Below are positions 37,134 to 46,296 of a DNA stretch of 64,000 nucleotides, in pieces. The notes under the pieces were generated by a model that made no database searches, was not told the origin of the DNA, and was given only the letters and a program-made list of their open reading frames with translations. The translations under genes and the position numbers were made by a program. Origin of the DNA: Bacteroidota bacterium (GTDB lineage Bacteria > Bacteroidota > Ignavibacteria > UBA10030 > UBA8401). The stretch lies in contig JAUXTU010000023.1 of the NCBI GenBank assembly GCA_030679145.1, forward strand, positions 19,238 to 83,237. Direction: 5' to 3'. Position 1 is the first letter of the stretch. Every line of letters starts with the position of its first letter.

Positions 37134-37517
37134 GGTGTTTCTATTCATCACAAAGAAGTAAACAAATTCAAAAAGTGTTGCACACCATTGAACAATAAAA
37201 ACTATAAGTGTTCCTGTTGATATTTCTTTCATATCAAGCGTTGTCAGGTAATATGAAAATAGTGCAAATGTTATCGCAATGAGTAACTGCATAACGTTAA
37301 GAGTCTTTTTCTGTTGCAATCGTTCCGGTTCAAAGAAGGTGAGAAACGCAACTGCCATTGCAGTGATAATGATCGGAAGTGCATATTTCTGAGCCAGCAT
37401 AAAAGAAGGGAAATATTTTTTGTTGAACATTTCAAATGATGTTGTGAGCATGACCAATACGGTTACGCTGCATATAATGATATAAATAACTGTAGTTATA
37501 CTTCGAAGATTTTTCAT
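37119..37517 (-). CDS. Hypothetical four-helix membrane protein
   Basis: A 132-residue inner-membrane protein with four predicted hydrophobic helices (about 7-28, 45-63, 75-93 and 102-122), short loops and no recognised motif. There is no signal peptide apart from the first helix. It stands alone between convergent and divergent neighbours. The function cannot be inferred. Confidence 0.6.
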   Translation of the reverse strand: MKNLRSITTVIYIIICSVTVLVMLTTSFEMFNKKYFPSFMLAQKYALPIIITAMAVAFLTFFEPERLQQKKTLNVMQLLIAITFALFSYYLTTLDMKEISTGTLIVFIVQWCATLFEFVYFFVMNRNTKAAV

Positions 37518-37595
37518 TTTTCTTAAAGATACACAATATTATTTCGTTAATAAAAGCAATTCGGATAAAGATGTCGTTTGCTGCGAATATCATTC

Positions 37596-37626
37596 TTGAC
37601 TAAACTTCTGAATTGTTTTACCTTTG
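37596..37626 (+). promoter_or_regulatory. Bacteroidota-type promoter of the HEAT-repeat gene leader
   Basis: TTGAC, then TACCTTTG starting 20 nt after the TTG, a perfect TAnnTTTG. A near copy precedes the T9SS gene at 35294-35323. Confidence 0.6.
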
Positions 37627-37636
37627 CTCTATAGAT

Positions 37637-37718
37637 GAGCAGCGAAGACTCTCACTAACACTCCTTCCTAGAGAAATATTTTTTCCTGAATGTTGTTAGC
37701 TCTCGTATTGTGTCTGCT
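37637..37718 (+). ncRNA. Candidate structured leader RNA, copy 2
   Basis: The leader has GAGCAG, GACTCTCACTAACA, an AATATT loop and TGTTAGCTCTC, and ends CTGCT. CTAACA pairs with TGTTAG, and AGCAG with CTGCT. The block is nearly the same as at 35339-35441, while the outer stem differs in sequence but still pairs, as expected of a conserved RNA. Confidence 0.5.
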
Positions 37719-37778
37719 GAAGTTATACAACAATAACACAGCTGATAATATAGATACCCTTTCCGAAAGGAGGTCGTT

Positions 37779-38342
37779 ATGTTTCTTGAAAAAAACACGA
37801 TTTCTCCTGGAGAACATTCCATTCCACTTTGTATCGAATTCCTTCTTTTACTTCTTCAGTCAGAGGATGGTGTAGAAAGAACGAAAGCACGAAAGGCACT
37901 TGTCAGGATCGGAAAACCTGCAGTACCTTATATCCTTGCATTATTGGGGCATTCCAGCAATCATGTTCGCTGGGAAGCATGTAAGGCACTTGAACGGATC
38001 AGGGATCCAAAAGCAGCATCGTTATTAGCAAGAAAACTGATGGATGACGACATGGATGTACGGTGGGTTGCTGCCGATGCTTTGATCGAATTGGAATACG
38101 ATGCTATAATTCCGGTATTGGAAATGATCGAAGAACAGTTCGATTCGTCCACGCTAAGGGAATCGGCACATCACGTTCTGCATTCTCTGAAAGAATTACA
38201 GATGTTGGACAAAAGAGCAGAAGAAGTTTTAGATGCGCTAAAGGTCAACGAATTGCCATCCAAAGCGGCATTTATTGCAAGCAGTGTATTGGAATATTTT
38301 CGCGCTCGCGGTGTTTACAAATTCCGCGGCGGAATGGCATAA
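37779..38342 (+). CDS. HEAT-repeat protein
   Basis: A 187-residue soluble protein with two to three HEAT/PBS-lyase-type repeats (about residues 33-120: KARKALVRIGKPAVPYILAL, VRWEACKALERIRDPKAASL, VRWVAADALIELEYDAIIPV) and a helical C-terminal tail. HEAT repeats hold protein partners; the partner is not known. A strong AAAGGAGG lies before the ATG. It has a Bacteroidota-type promoter and a structured leader shared with the T9SS gene. Confidence 0.8.
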   Translation: MFLEKNTISPGEHSIPLCIEFLLLLLQSEDGVERTKARKALVRIGKPAVPYILALLGHSSNHVRWEACKALERIRDPKAASLLARKLMDDDMDVRWVAADALIELEYDAIIPVLEMIEEQFDSSTLRESAHHVLHSLKELQMLDKRAEEVLDALKVNELPSKAAFIASSVLEYFRARGVYKFRGGMA

Positions 38343-38366
38343 ATAGTAAAACGCTTCAAATGTAAA

Positions 38367-38397
38367 CAACTCCCAAATTTTTTTGTTTTGGGAGTTG
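38367..38397. terminator. 11-bp perfect hairpin after the HEAT gene
   Basis: CAACTCCCAAA and TTTGGGAGTTG pair perfectly across 9 nt. T-runs at either side are weak, but it lies between convergent transcripts. Confidence 0.55.
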
Positions 38398-38414
38398 ATG
38401 ACAATTTACATTCT

Positions 38415-38549
38415 TCATCTCATTCCAACATACGCCGTTCTTCCATAGATCGGTCCCCAGATCAACGCGCTGTCAAAATATGATGTATGACTATTAGGAT
38501 TTGCCGTATCAATAATTGGATTTGCCTGTTTGAAGTTAAAGGCATCTTT
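38415..38549 (-). pseudogene. 3' remnant of a TonB-dependent receptor gene
   Basis: The minus strand reads 44 codons ending with a stop: KDAFNFKQANPIIDTANPNS, then HTSYFDSALIWGPIYGRTAY and VGMR. This is very like the last strands of TonB-dependent receptors (IWGPIYGR...). No start codon or other receptor part remains, and an in-frame stop closes the left side. The remnant directly abuts the stop codon of the CzcA-type gene. A receptor gene was probably lost by a deletion, leaving its last part. Confidence 0.65.
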
Positions 38550-41500
38550 TTAATTTATGAGATTTTTTTCATTGATATTTTTTGGATACTGTTCACGTAT
38601 TCTATTCTCAAAGATATTATACAAAATCGGCAAAACAAATAATGTTAACAGTGTCGATGTTATAAGACCTCCGATAACCACTGTTGCTAATGGTCGTTGA
38701 ACTTCGGCACCCGTACCATGAGACAATGCCATCGGAATAAATCCTAAACTCGCGACCAATGCAGTCATCAATACCGGACGCAATCTATCGGCTGCACCTT
38801 TGATAATCGCAAATTCAAGTTCGTGTCCTTCTTTCAATAATTGATTAATGTAGGAGATCAACACAATTCCATTAAGAACAGCGACACCGAAGAGAGCAAT
38901 AAAACCAATTAACGCTGAGACACTTAAATGCAGATCTCTTACAAACAACGCAAATATCCCTCCGCTTAAAGCAAAAGGAAGATTCAATAAAATAAGTAGC
39001 GAGTGTCGCATATTCCCGAATGTTGTGAAGAGTAGAATAAAGATTAAAAAGATTGAGAGTGGAACCACAACCATTAATCGCTGGGTTGCACTTTCTTGAT
39101 TTTCGAACTGCCCTCCCCATGTTAAATAATATCCTGCAGGAAGTTTTACTTTGGATTCGATATTTCTTTTTGCTCCTGCTACAAAACTACCGATATCAGT
39201 TCCCCGAACGTTACATTCAACAACGATACGACGCTGTCCGAACTCACGGCTTACCTGAACCGGACCTTCCTCTGCAACTATTTTTGCAACTTCACTTAAT
39301 GGGATATTTCCTCCAGATGGTAAGTGCACAAGTGAGTTTTCAATCGATTGAATATCACTTCGTCTATTCTCGGGATAACGGACAACAACATCAAAGCGTG
39401 CTTGTCCTTCAAATATTTCCGTTGCTGCTTTTCCTCCAATGGCAATTTCAACAACTTGCTGCACATCGGATATATTTAATCCATATCTGGCAATTGCATC
39501 TCTGTCAAAATAGATATTCAAATATGGCTGGCCAGATATTTGCTCTGTAGAAACATCGGCTGCCCCTCGAACCTTCCCAACAATGGCTGCTATTTCATCT
39601 GCCTTTTCTTTTAAGATGGTAAGATCATCGCCAAACAGTTTTATGGCAATATCAGATTTTACGCCTGAGACTAATTCGTCAACACGCATTGCGATTGGCT
39701 GAGTGACATTAAAGTTCACACCCGGAACATGCTCCAATTCTTCAACCATTTTTTCAACTAACTCTTCTTTTGTTTTAACAGTCCATTGCTCTTTTGGTTT
39801 CAGTGTTATATAGATGTCGCTAAGATTTACACCCATGGGATCGGTAGCTATATCCGGACGACCAAGACGACCAACCACAAATTCTACTTCTGAGAACTGC
39901 ATAAGGATCTGCTGGACTTTCTTTTCCATCTCAATAGATTCTGAAAGTGAAATACTTGGCATTCGGATCGGTTGAATTAAAATTGCTTCTTCATCAAGCT
40001 CAGGTATGAATTCAGTTCCAAGCAACGGTATTACTGCAATCGAGATTGCAAATAGCATAATCGCTGAAGATATCACAATCCATTTTCTCTTAAATGCAAT
40101 TTCCAATAATAATGTATAGTGTCTTCTCAACCATACAGTCATTTTTGGTTCGATATGGTTTTGTTTTTCTTTAAGAAAAATAGAACTGAGAACAGGAATA
40201 AATGTCAGTGTAAGTATCAACGATCCAATCAACGCCACAACAACGGTGATTGCCATTGGAACAAACATTTTTCCTTCAATTCCTTCTAACGTAAGGATAG
40301 GAACATAGACTGCAATAATGATTAGAATACCGAATACGATAGGTCGTCCGACTTCTTTTGCCGCTGCTTCGATAACTTGAATTTTGGTCTTTTTAGGATC
40401 TTTATTAATAAGTTTTCTCTCAAAGTTTTCCACCATTACTACCGATCCATCTACGATCATTCCAAAATCGATAGCACCCAGACTCATTAAGTTTGCAGAC
40501 AGCTTCAACCATTCCATTCCGATAAATGCAAACATCATCGACAATGGAATTGAAGAAGCAACGATCAACCCGCCCCTTACATCTCCAAGAAAAATGAGCA
40601 AAACGGCAATAACAAGAAGTCCTCCTTCAACAAGGTTTGTCTTTACGGTTGTAATCGTCTTGTTGACCAAATCTGTTTGATCGTAATACGCATGAATCTT
40701 GACGTGTGGAGGAAGAGTTTTATTAATGTTTTCCACTTTTGCTTTCACACGTTCAATTACTTTACGGCTGTTTTCACCTTTTAACATCATTACAATGGCA
40801 GCGGATACTTCTCCCCGTCCTTGCATTACAACGGCACCTTGTCTCACTTCTGCGCCAAGAACAACTTTTGCAATATTATGGATGTAAATCGGAGTTCCGT
40901 TCTCATTCTTAACGACAATATTTTCAAGATCTCGTTCGTTCTTGGCTAACCCAATCCCGCGAATAATATATTGTTCGGATGAATGTTCAAGAAAATTTCC
41001 TCCAGTAACGCTATTATTTTTCTCTACGGATTCAAATACATCTTTCAATGATAACTTATATGAGAGAAGTTTTTCCGGTTCAATTAATATTTGATATTGT
41101 TTTACCAATCCGCCAAAACTATTCACTTCTGTTACTCCCGGAACAGTTCTCATTTGCGGTTTAATGATCCAATCTTGAATCGTTCGCAACCCCATCAGAT
41201 CAACGCTGTCACTTTCAAGGAAGTACTGGTAGATCTCTCCCATACCAGATGTAATTGGACCCATTGATGGTTCAGGAATTGTCGGCGGAAGACTTCCTTT
41301 CACACTTTGAAGTCGTTCGAGAACAAGCTGACGGGCAAAATATATATCTACTCCATCTTCAAACACAACTGTTACTACAGCAAGTCCAAACTTGGAGATA
41401 GAACGCACTTCACTCAGCTTAGGCAATCCATTCATAGCATTTTCTACAGGGAATGTCACCAGCTTTTCAACTTCTACCGGTGAAAGACCGGAAGCTTCAG

Positions 41501-41651
41501 TAATGATCTGCACTTGAACATTGGTGACATCAGGGAAAGCATCAATTGGGAGACTGCTCAACGAATATAGACCGAAAGCGATGACCAAGATGACCATTGC
41601 AACGACCATTAAGCGTTGTTTGAGTGAGAATTCAATTATTCGATTTAGCAT
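38550..41651 (-). CDS. czcA: Heavy-metal RND efflux pump, CzcA-type
   Basis: A 1033-residue inner-membrane pump of the HME-RND family that exports metal ions through a tripartite complex. Two halves of six helices each are visible, with two large periplasmic regions. The proton-relay segment reads DFGMIVDGSVVMVEN (D-D-E), the form found in divalent-metal pumps (Zn, Co, Cd, Ni). The sites where CusA has its three copper-binding methionines hold other residues here (EAILIQPIRMP, VNLSDIYITL, MRVDELVSG), so Cu/Ag is unlikely. The start lies 4 nt after the adaptor gene. It is the last gene of its operon, followed by a receptor remnant. Confidence 0.93.
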   Translation of the reverse strand: MLNRIIEFSLKQRLMVVAMVILVIAFGLYSLSSLPIDAFPDVTNVQVQIITEASGLSPVEVEKLVTFPVENAMNGLPKLSEVRSISKFGLAVVTVVFEDGVDIYFARQLVLERLQSVKGSLPPTIPEPSMGPITSGMGEIYQYFLESDSVDLMGLRTIQDWIIKPQMRTVPGVTEVNSFGGLVKQYQILIEPEKLLSYKLSLKDVFESVEKNNSVTGGNFLEHSSEQYIIRGIGLAKNERDLENIVVKNENGTPIYIHNIAKVVLGAEVRQGAVVMQGRGEVSAAIVMMLKGENSRKVIERVKAKVENINKTLPPHVKIHAYYDQTDLVNKTITTVKTNLVEGGLLVIAVLLIFLGDVRGGLIVASSIPLSMMFAFIGMEWLKLSANLMSLGAIDFGMIVDGSVVMVENFERKLINKDPKKTKIQVIEAAAKEVGRPIVFGILIIIAVYVPILTLEGIEGKMFVPMAITVVVALIGSLILTLTFIPVLSSIFLKEKQNHIEPKMTVWLRRHYTLLLEIAFKRKWIVISSAIMLFAISIAVIPLLGTEFIPELDEEAILIQPIRMPSISLSESIEMEKKVQQILMQFSEVEFVVGRLGRPDIATDPMGVNLSDIYITLKPKEQWTVKTKEELVEKMVEELEHVPGVNFNVTQPIAMRVDELVSGVKSDIAIKLFGDDLTILKEKADEIAAIVGKVRGAADVSTEQISGQPYLNIYFDRDAIARYGLNISDVQQVVEIAIGGKAATEIFEGQARFDVVVRYPENRRSDIQSIENSLVHLPSGGNIPLSEVAKIVAEEGPVQVSREFGQRRIVVECNVRGTDIGSFVAGAKRNIESKVKLPAGYYLTWGGQFENQESATQRLMVVVPLSIFLIFILLFTTFGNMRHSLLILLNLPFALSGGIFALFVRDLHLSVSALIGFIALFGVAVLNGIVLISYINQLLKEGHELEFAIIKGAADRLRPVLMTALVASLGFIPMALSHGTGAEVQRPLATVVIGGLITSTLLTLFVLPILYNIFENRIREQYPKNINEKNLIN

Positions 41652-41655
41652 ACCC

Positions 41656-42786
41656 TTAATGTTCCTCTCCAAATGTTTCTTTTGCAAGCTCTGACTTTAG
41701 AAAAAAACTGCCGTTAATGACAATCTTTTCCCCAATAATGAGTCCATCAACCACTTCAGCAAAATCCTTTGTTTCAACTCCCGTTCTAATCTCACGCCGC
41801 TCAAATGTTGTGTCGGTGAGTGCAATGAATACAAAATGTTTTTCGGTTTCGCCCATCAATGCTGTAGATGGAATTTTTATTGTTTCTTTCCCGAACTGTG
41901 TTTGGATCTTCACCGAACAAAACATTTCCGGCTTTAACTTTCGCGATGAGTTATTCAGCTCTATTCTTGCTTTCACCGTCCTGGTTTTTTCATCAACAAC
42001 ATTAAAGATACTGGTGATATTCCCATAGAATGATTCAGGATAAAATGAAGTTGAAATTTCTGCCTTCATTCCGGTCAGAACCCTCGGCAAATCTCGTTCA
42101 TATACATCCGCCAACACCCACACCGTGGAAAGATCCGCGAAATCAAACAATTCGTCGCCAGATTGCAGAAACATTCCTTTCTTTACTTTACTTTCAAGGA
42201 TAGTTCCGGAGAATGGTGCGCGAATGCCATAATACTGCTTTACCGTTTTTGTCGATACTAGTCGATCAATATCTGATCCCTGCAGTTCAAGGATCGTCAA
42301 CTTTTGTTTTGCTGATTCAAAGAGAGAACTTGCAGTAGATTGTTCTTCTTGTGTCCCCTGTTTTGAACGTTCTACACGTTCTAATGCTTGTATGAATTCA
42401 TATTGTAATGCAATGAAATCCTGACTGTATAATTCTGCAACTTCTGACCGGGCAGAAATATTGTCATTGGTATATGCACTCACATTTTCAACTCGACCTG
42501 CGATTCGCGATGTTATGTGAGCAATCTTCCTTTCATCAAAGCCTACTTTCCCTAACAAAGTCAGAGGAACTGCAATCGATTTTTCTTTTACGATCTCAGT
42601 TTTTATTCCCGCATGGAATACTTTATGTTTATCAAGATGAACAATCATGCTTTGTGCTTCTGCTTCGTGATGTTCGCTTGATTCAGGCTTGTTTTCATTA
42701 TCATCGGTCTTCCCACATCCAATAAATATTGCGGCAAAGAGAATACTTATTATTGCGATCGATGATATGTTCATTAGTTGTTTCAT
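41656..42786 (-). CDS. RND periplasmic adaptor (membrane-fusion) lipoprotein, CzcB-type
   Basis: A 376-residue adaptor that links the pump to the outer-membrane channel. A lipobox (IFIGCGK, Cys24) makes it a lipoprotein; a His/Glu-rich segment (SSEHHEAEAQS) follows. The barrel-sandwich hybrid motifs (GRVENVSAYTNDNISARSE, then RAPFSGTILESKVKKGMFL) and the coiled hairpin (~130-180) fit the HlyD/CusB family. It lies between the TolC-type and pump genes with gaps of 4 and 18 nt. Confidence 0.9.
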   Translation of the reverse strand: MKQLMNISSIAIISILFAAIFIGCGKTDDNENKPESSEHHEAEAQSMIVHLDKHKVFHAGIKTEIVKEKSIAVPLTLLGKVGFDERKIAHITSRIAGRVENVSAYTNDNISARSEVAELYSQDFIALQYEFIQALERVERSKQGTQEEQSTASSLFESAKQKLTILELQGSDIDRLVSTKTVKQYYGIRAPFSGTILESKVKKGMFLQSGDELFDFADLSTVWVLADVYERDLPRVLTGMKAEISTSFYPESFYGNITSIFNVVDEKTRTVKARIELNNSSRKLKPEMFCSVKIQTQFGKETIKIPSTALMGETEKHFVFIALTDTTFERREIRTGVETKDFAEVVDGLIIGEKIVINGSFFLKSELAKETFGEEH

Positions 42787-42804
42787 TTTGTCCTCAGTAA
42801 AATA

Positions 42805-44043
42805 TTATTCAATGGATAGTTCTGCTGCTATTTCAAATTCAACAAGTGCATGCTGATAGTTTGCGACTGAACGGAAATACTCTGCCTGCGTTGTCCGATA
42901 TGCACGGTAAACATCAAACAGATTCAAAAGGTCAAGTTGATTGTTGCGGTATTGTGACAATGCTACAGACATAATATCCTTTACACCTTTATTCAGTATT
43001 TGCTCATAATTCTTTACTTGTTGTTCCGTTGATTGAACATTGGTGAACGCGCTGTTTAAATTGTTCCGGATCTTCCGTTCGACAGATCTCAGTTGCAGTT
43101 CTGCTATACTTAATTGGGCAGTTGCTTCTTCGACCTGACCTTGAGGTTCCTGCCAAAACCACAGCGGCACTGCAACCTTTAGCTCTACTCCAAGAAAAGA
43201 GCTGGATGGCGTTCTCTGCTGGTATGCAACGCCAACTCCGAAATCGGGGTAATAACTTGATTGAGCCAGAGTGAGATTACTCTCCTGTTTTTCGATCTGC
43301 AACCGATTCAAAACAAGCGCATTGCTTTGTCGCGTCATCAATTCTATCAAAGAATCTTTATCGGCAAAAACTGGAATAAATTTCAAAGAATCTTTCGGTG
43401 AATAAAACACAGAGCTTGAATCCCCAATCCCATTCTTCAATTCCGATTGCATTTTGAAATAATTGCTTTTCGCTTCAAGCAGTTCATTCTGCAATCGCGA
43501 CGTTTCAACTTCTATTCGTAACACATCCAAGTATTTCGTCTCACCGGTCTTAAATTTATCAGTTACTAAAGACTGAAAATCCCAAAACATCGATACCTGT
43601 GTTTCAATAGTTCGGATAGTGATTTGTGCGAATTGAACATTGATATATGCTTTTTTAATTCCTGCAGACACTTTGGCTTTGATCTGTTCAACACCAGCAA
43701 CGGCTATTTGTTCATCGAAGGATGCACTGGAAATCCGGTTGCTTCTTTTCGTCGGATATTCGAACGACTGACTGATACTAATATCCTTTTCATTCGACAA
43801 CCCAACTTTGTATCCTGATGGAATTTCGTTGAAGGAAAAACCAATTTCAGGATTTGGCATTTTCCCTGCTTGCAGCATCTTACCTCGTGCTGATCGTATC
43901 TCCTGCTTTGCTTGAAGAATATCGGGATTCACAGTTAATCCTATCGATATCGCTTCTTGCAATGAGATGTTCTTTATTGTCTGCGCAGTGATGAAACTAC
44001 TATTCATCAACATAATACAGACAACGAGAAAAGTGTTTCTCAC
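42805..44043 (-). CDS. TolC-family outer-membrane efflux protein
   Basis: A 412-residue outer-membrane factor. A signal peptide (~1-20, ending SFITAQ) is followed by two TolC repeats with long coiled helices (SLQEAISIGLTVNPDILQAK, then QEIRSARGKMLQ and SIAELQLRSVERKIRNNLNS), the pattern of the metal-efflux CusC/CzcC group. It is the first gene of the CzcA-type trio on this strand. Confidence 0.9.
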   Translation of the reverse strand: MRNTFLVVCIMLMNSSFITAQTIKNISLQEAISIGLTVNPDILQAKQEIRSARGKMLQAGKMPNPEIGFSFNEIPSGYKVGLSNEKDISISQSFEYPTKRSNRISSASFDEQIAVAGVEQIKAKVSAGIKKAYINVQFAQITIRTIETQVSMFWDFQSLVTDKFKTGETKYLDVLRIEVETSRLQNELLEAKSNYFKMQSELKNGIGDSSSVFYSPKDSLKFIPVFADKDSLIELMTRQSNALVLNRLQIEKQESNLTLAQSSYYPDFGVGVAYQQRTPSSSFLGVELKVAVPLWFWQEPQGQVEEATAQLSIAELQLRSVERKIRNNLNSAFTNVQSTEQQVKNYEQILNKGVKDIMSVALSQYRNNQLDLLNLFDVYRAYRTTQAEYFRSVANYQHALVEFEIAAELSIE

Positions 44044-44130
44044 GTTGACCTCGTAAAAAATGTAAAGTTGAATGCATTCTCCCTAGTAGAAAGAAAAGCA
44101 TCTGTTATTGAAATGAAAAAAGAGAAGGTG

Positions 44131-44433
44131 TTATGCTTGTTTTGGCGGCTGCCAGACAGAGTAAGATAAAGCAGAAATTGGATGTTCGGAATAAGAGACA
44201 AAAGTGGTTGGATCTGTATAAGGTGCGTCAACATTGCCAGTAGTGTCGGAAGTTGTTAAAACAGTTCCACAACAATTACAAATGCAGAAAAAAGCACATC
44301 CGTCAGTGTTAGATTGAGCAGATTGCTCAGTATGCACTTCCTTATTGTCCTTAAAACTTTTAAATACATCAGCGCAGGGAAAGACCGAAGCAGTGAACAG
44401 ATAGAATAAAAATATGAAAGTGATAATCTTCAT
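44131..44433 (-). CDS. Small exported Cys-rich protein, DUF6660-like
   Basis: A 100-residue exported protein. The signal peptide ends near FPCAD, and the middle carries the paired cysteines CAFFCICNCCG, typical of DUF6660-type proteins in Bacteroidota metal operons. The family is small and its role is unknown; a periplasmic metal-binding or signalling function is plausible from the context. Same strand as the CzcA-type trio, 87 nt before it. Confidence 0.65.
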   Translation of the reverse strand: MKIITFIFLFYLFTASVFPCADVFKSFKDNKEVHTEQSAQSNTDGCAFFCICNCCGTVLTTSDTTGNVDAPYTDPTTFVSYSEHPISALSYSVWQPPKQA

Positions 44434-44487
44434 TGTTCAATATATAAAAATGTCGGGTATTTCCATAATATGTTTTTGATTATTTTC

Positions 44488-45009
44488 TTAATGCTTATAC
44501 ACATCTTCCGCGTTATACCCGCGCACAAGATCATACAAAAGTATTTGATGTTTCGTCAGCATTTTCTTTGTAACAATATGTGCACGTAAATGAGCAAACC
44601 GGAGTTTTGCCTGAAGATCTCCAATCTCTTTCGTTAACCGTTCCAATTGGGAAATTGTTATCACTCCGTCAGCGAATGCGTCATTCAACATTTTTTCCTT
44701 TTTAACAATTTCATTTCCCAAATGAACAGCGGCAGATTTCATTTCCTCAACAATCTTTTCGAGTTCTTTCGTTTGTTTTTCGGAAAGATCGAGCGTGTCA
44801 ATAAATTCCAATACATGCTTTGGTCCGGGATAATGATTCAACTCAGCAGCTTTTGCCAGTCCCATACCAGCGCCTAAGCGGTATTGCTCAATCTCTTTTT
44901 CCGAGAGAGATTTGATTGCACGGCGTTCTTCACCTGTATAGGTTGAATGTTGTGCTTGTAATACTGAAACAAAATACAGGATGAAAAAAAAGAAAGGAAA
45001 TTTTTTCAT
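44488..45009 (-). CDS. Periplasmic Spy/CpxP-like protein
   Basis: A 173-residue exported protein (signal ~1-19, ending SVLQAQ). It is mostly helical with LTxxQ-like motifs (LDLSEKQTKELEKI and MLTKHQILLYDLV), as in Spy/CpxP periplasmic chaperones and metal-resistance sensors such as CnrX. In this setting it may sense or buffer metals in the periplasm. It lies within the metal cluster. Confidence 0.75.
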   Translation of the reverse strand: MKKFPFFFFILYFVSVLQAQHSTYTGEERRAIKSLSEKEIEQYRLGAGMGLAKAAELNHYPGPKHVLEFIDTLDLSEKQTKELEKIVEEMKSAAVHLGNEIVKKEKMLNDAFADGVITISQLERLTKEIGDLQAKLRFAHLRAHIVTKKMLTKHQILLYDLVRGYNAEDVYKH

Positions 45010-45053
45010 AGAAAATGCTCACTATTGGTTATTTTTTTTGTTGTCTATCCAAT

Positions 45054-45662
45054 TCAAAAAATTCCGCCGCGTACAGTCCACATTACAACCATCATACCTG
45101 CCATCGCAGCCGCGCCGAGGTACCAGTATTCAGATGACATTCCCATCATTCCTCCCATTCCCATCATCCCGCTGCTTTTCTTTTCGTGAACCATAAAAGC
45201 TGCTTCTACAGAAAGTGAAGCATCGGATCCTGGAAATTTTTCTATTTCTACTGTCAAAACAAAACTTCCTGCAGCTGTCGGAGTATATGCAATTGCCGAA
45301 GTTCCTTTCATCATGGTAATATTTTGATGAATGGTTTTAAATTCTTCATTTGATTTTGTATGTCCACCGTGATCGTGTTTGGAACTAGTTTCAACAGCAG
45401 AACTTTTTGAAATCATATAATGTACGGCAACGCTTTCCGGTACACCGCTCTTTGAACGAAGCGATAGCGTAATATTTCCTTCTTTTCCAATTGTCATTGG
45501 TTCAATTGTTACCGATAACGTGTAATCGCCGTTGATGACTTCTTTAGTTATTGTTGTCGCTTGATGTTCATTATGATCATCATGACCGCCCATCATCATC
45601 GTATGCATACATGATGTTATTGTGAAAGAAAGAATAATAACCAAAATCATTCTGTATTTCAT
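45054..45662 (-). CDS. His/Met-rich lipoprotein with YtkA-like domain
   Basis: A 202-residue lipoprotein with the lipobox ITSCMHTMMMGG (Cys18), followed by a His-rich stretch (GGHDDHNEHQ), a beta-sandwich (~38-160) resembling the YtkA/FixH-like fold, a second His-rich loop (HDHGGH), a Met-rich segment (GMMGMGGMMGMSSE) and a C-terminal membrane helix. The many His and Met residues suggest copper or silver binding. Fits the metal cluster. Confidence 0.7.
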   Translation of the reverse strand: MKYRMILVIILSFTITSCMHTMMMGGHDDHNEHQATTITKEVINGDYTLSVTIEPMTIGKEGNITLSLRSKSGVPESVAVHYMISKSSAVETSSKHDHGGHTKSNEEFKTIHQNITMMKGTSAIAYTPTAAGSFVLTVEIEKFPGSDASLSVEAAFMVHEKKSSGMMGMGGMMGMSSEYWYLGAAAMAGMMVVMWTVRGGIF

Positions 45663-45692
45663 ATACCCTCCGTTAGAAATATATCTTTTTGA

Positions 45693-46226
45693 TTAATGTT
45701 TATGCCCCTTTTTAATATCTTTCGCACTTTTACCGGAAACATCGCCTTGACCGTGCTGCCAGCCGTCATAACACTCGTTACACACAGGTTTATTATTTTT
45801 TACTGCATCTTTGCAGCTGCAAGAACCGTGAGCTTTCAAACATTCATCGCATGGTTCTTGAATGCAGCAGTTATATTTGCCATCCTTCATTGCTTCCATT
45901 TTTTGTTTCATCAGCGATTTCTTTTCTTTCTTTACTTCAACTAACGCCATGCCGCATTTCGGGCATTTGCCTGGCTTGTCAGATTTTACTTCAGGATGCA
46001 TCGGGCATGTATATTCGGTCTGAATTTTCTCGGTTTCTTTTTTTGCCGTGGTATCTTTTTTGTGTTGTTCGTGCTTATGTTGGTTGTGGTCTTGCATATC
46101 GGCCAGTGCTATTTCTTTGTCACCACTTCCGCAACATCCGCCGGCGCATGAGGATTCTTTTTTTGTTTGAGCAAAGGAAAAGGAAACCAAAAAGAAAAAA
46201 GCGATAAAGAATAGTTTTGTTGTCAT
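45693..46226 (-). CDS. Exported heavy-metal-binding-domain protein with Cys-rich tail
   Basis: A 177-residue exported protein (signal ~1-19). A CAGGCCGSG motif precedes a His-rich linker and the heavy-metal binding domain YTCPMHPEVKSDKPGKCPKC (~71-90). The C-terminal ~60 residues hold a second Cys-rich segment (CCIQEPCDECLKAHGSCSC, then CNECYDGWQHGQG). These features indicate a periplasmic metal scavenger or carrier. It lies just before the CusA-type pump gene on the same strand. Confidence 0.8.
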   Translation of the reverse strand: MTTKLFFIAFFFLVSFSFAQTKKESSCAGGCCGSGDKEIALADMQDHNQHKHEQHKKDTTAKKETEKIQTEYTCPMHPEVKSDKPGKCPKCGMALVEVKKEKKSLMKQKMEAMKDGKYNCCIQEPCDECLKAHGSCSCKDAVKNNKPVCNECYDGWQHGQGDVSGKSAKDIKKGHKH

Positions 46227-46296
46227 ATAGTATCTTTCTTAAAAATTATTATTAATGAATTTGAGTTAGTATGAATTCTAAAACTTTAATTTTATT

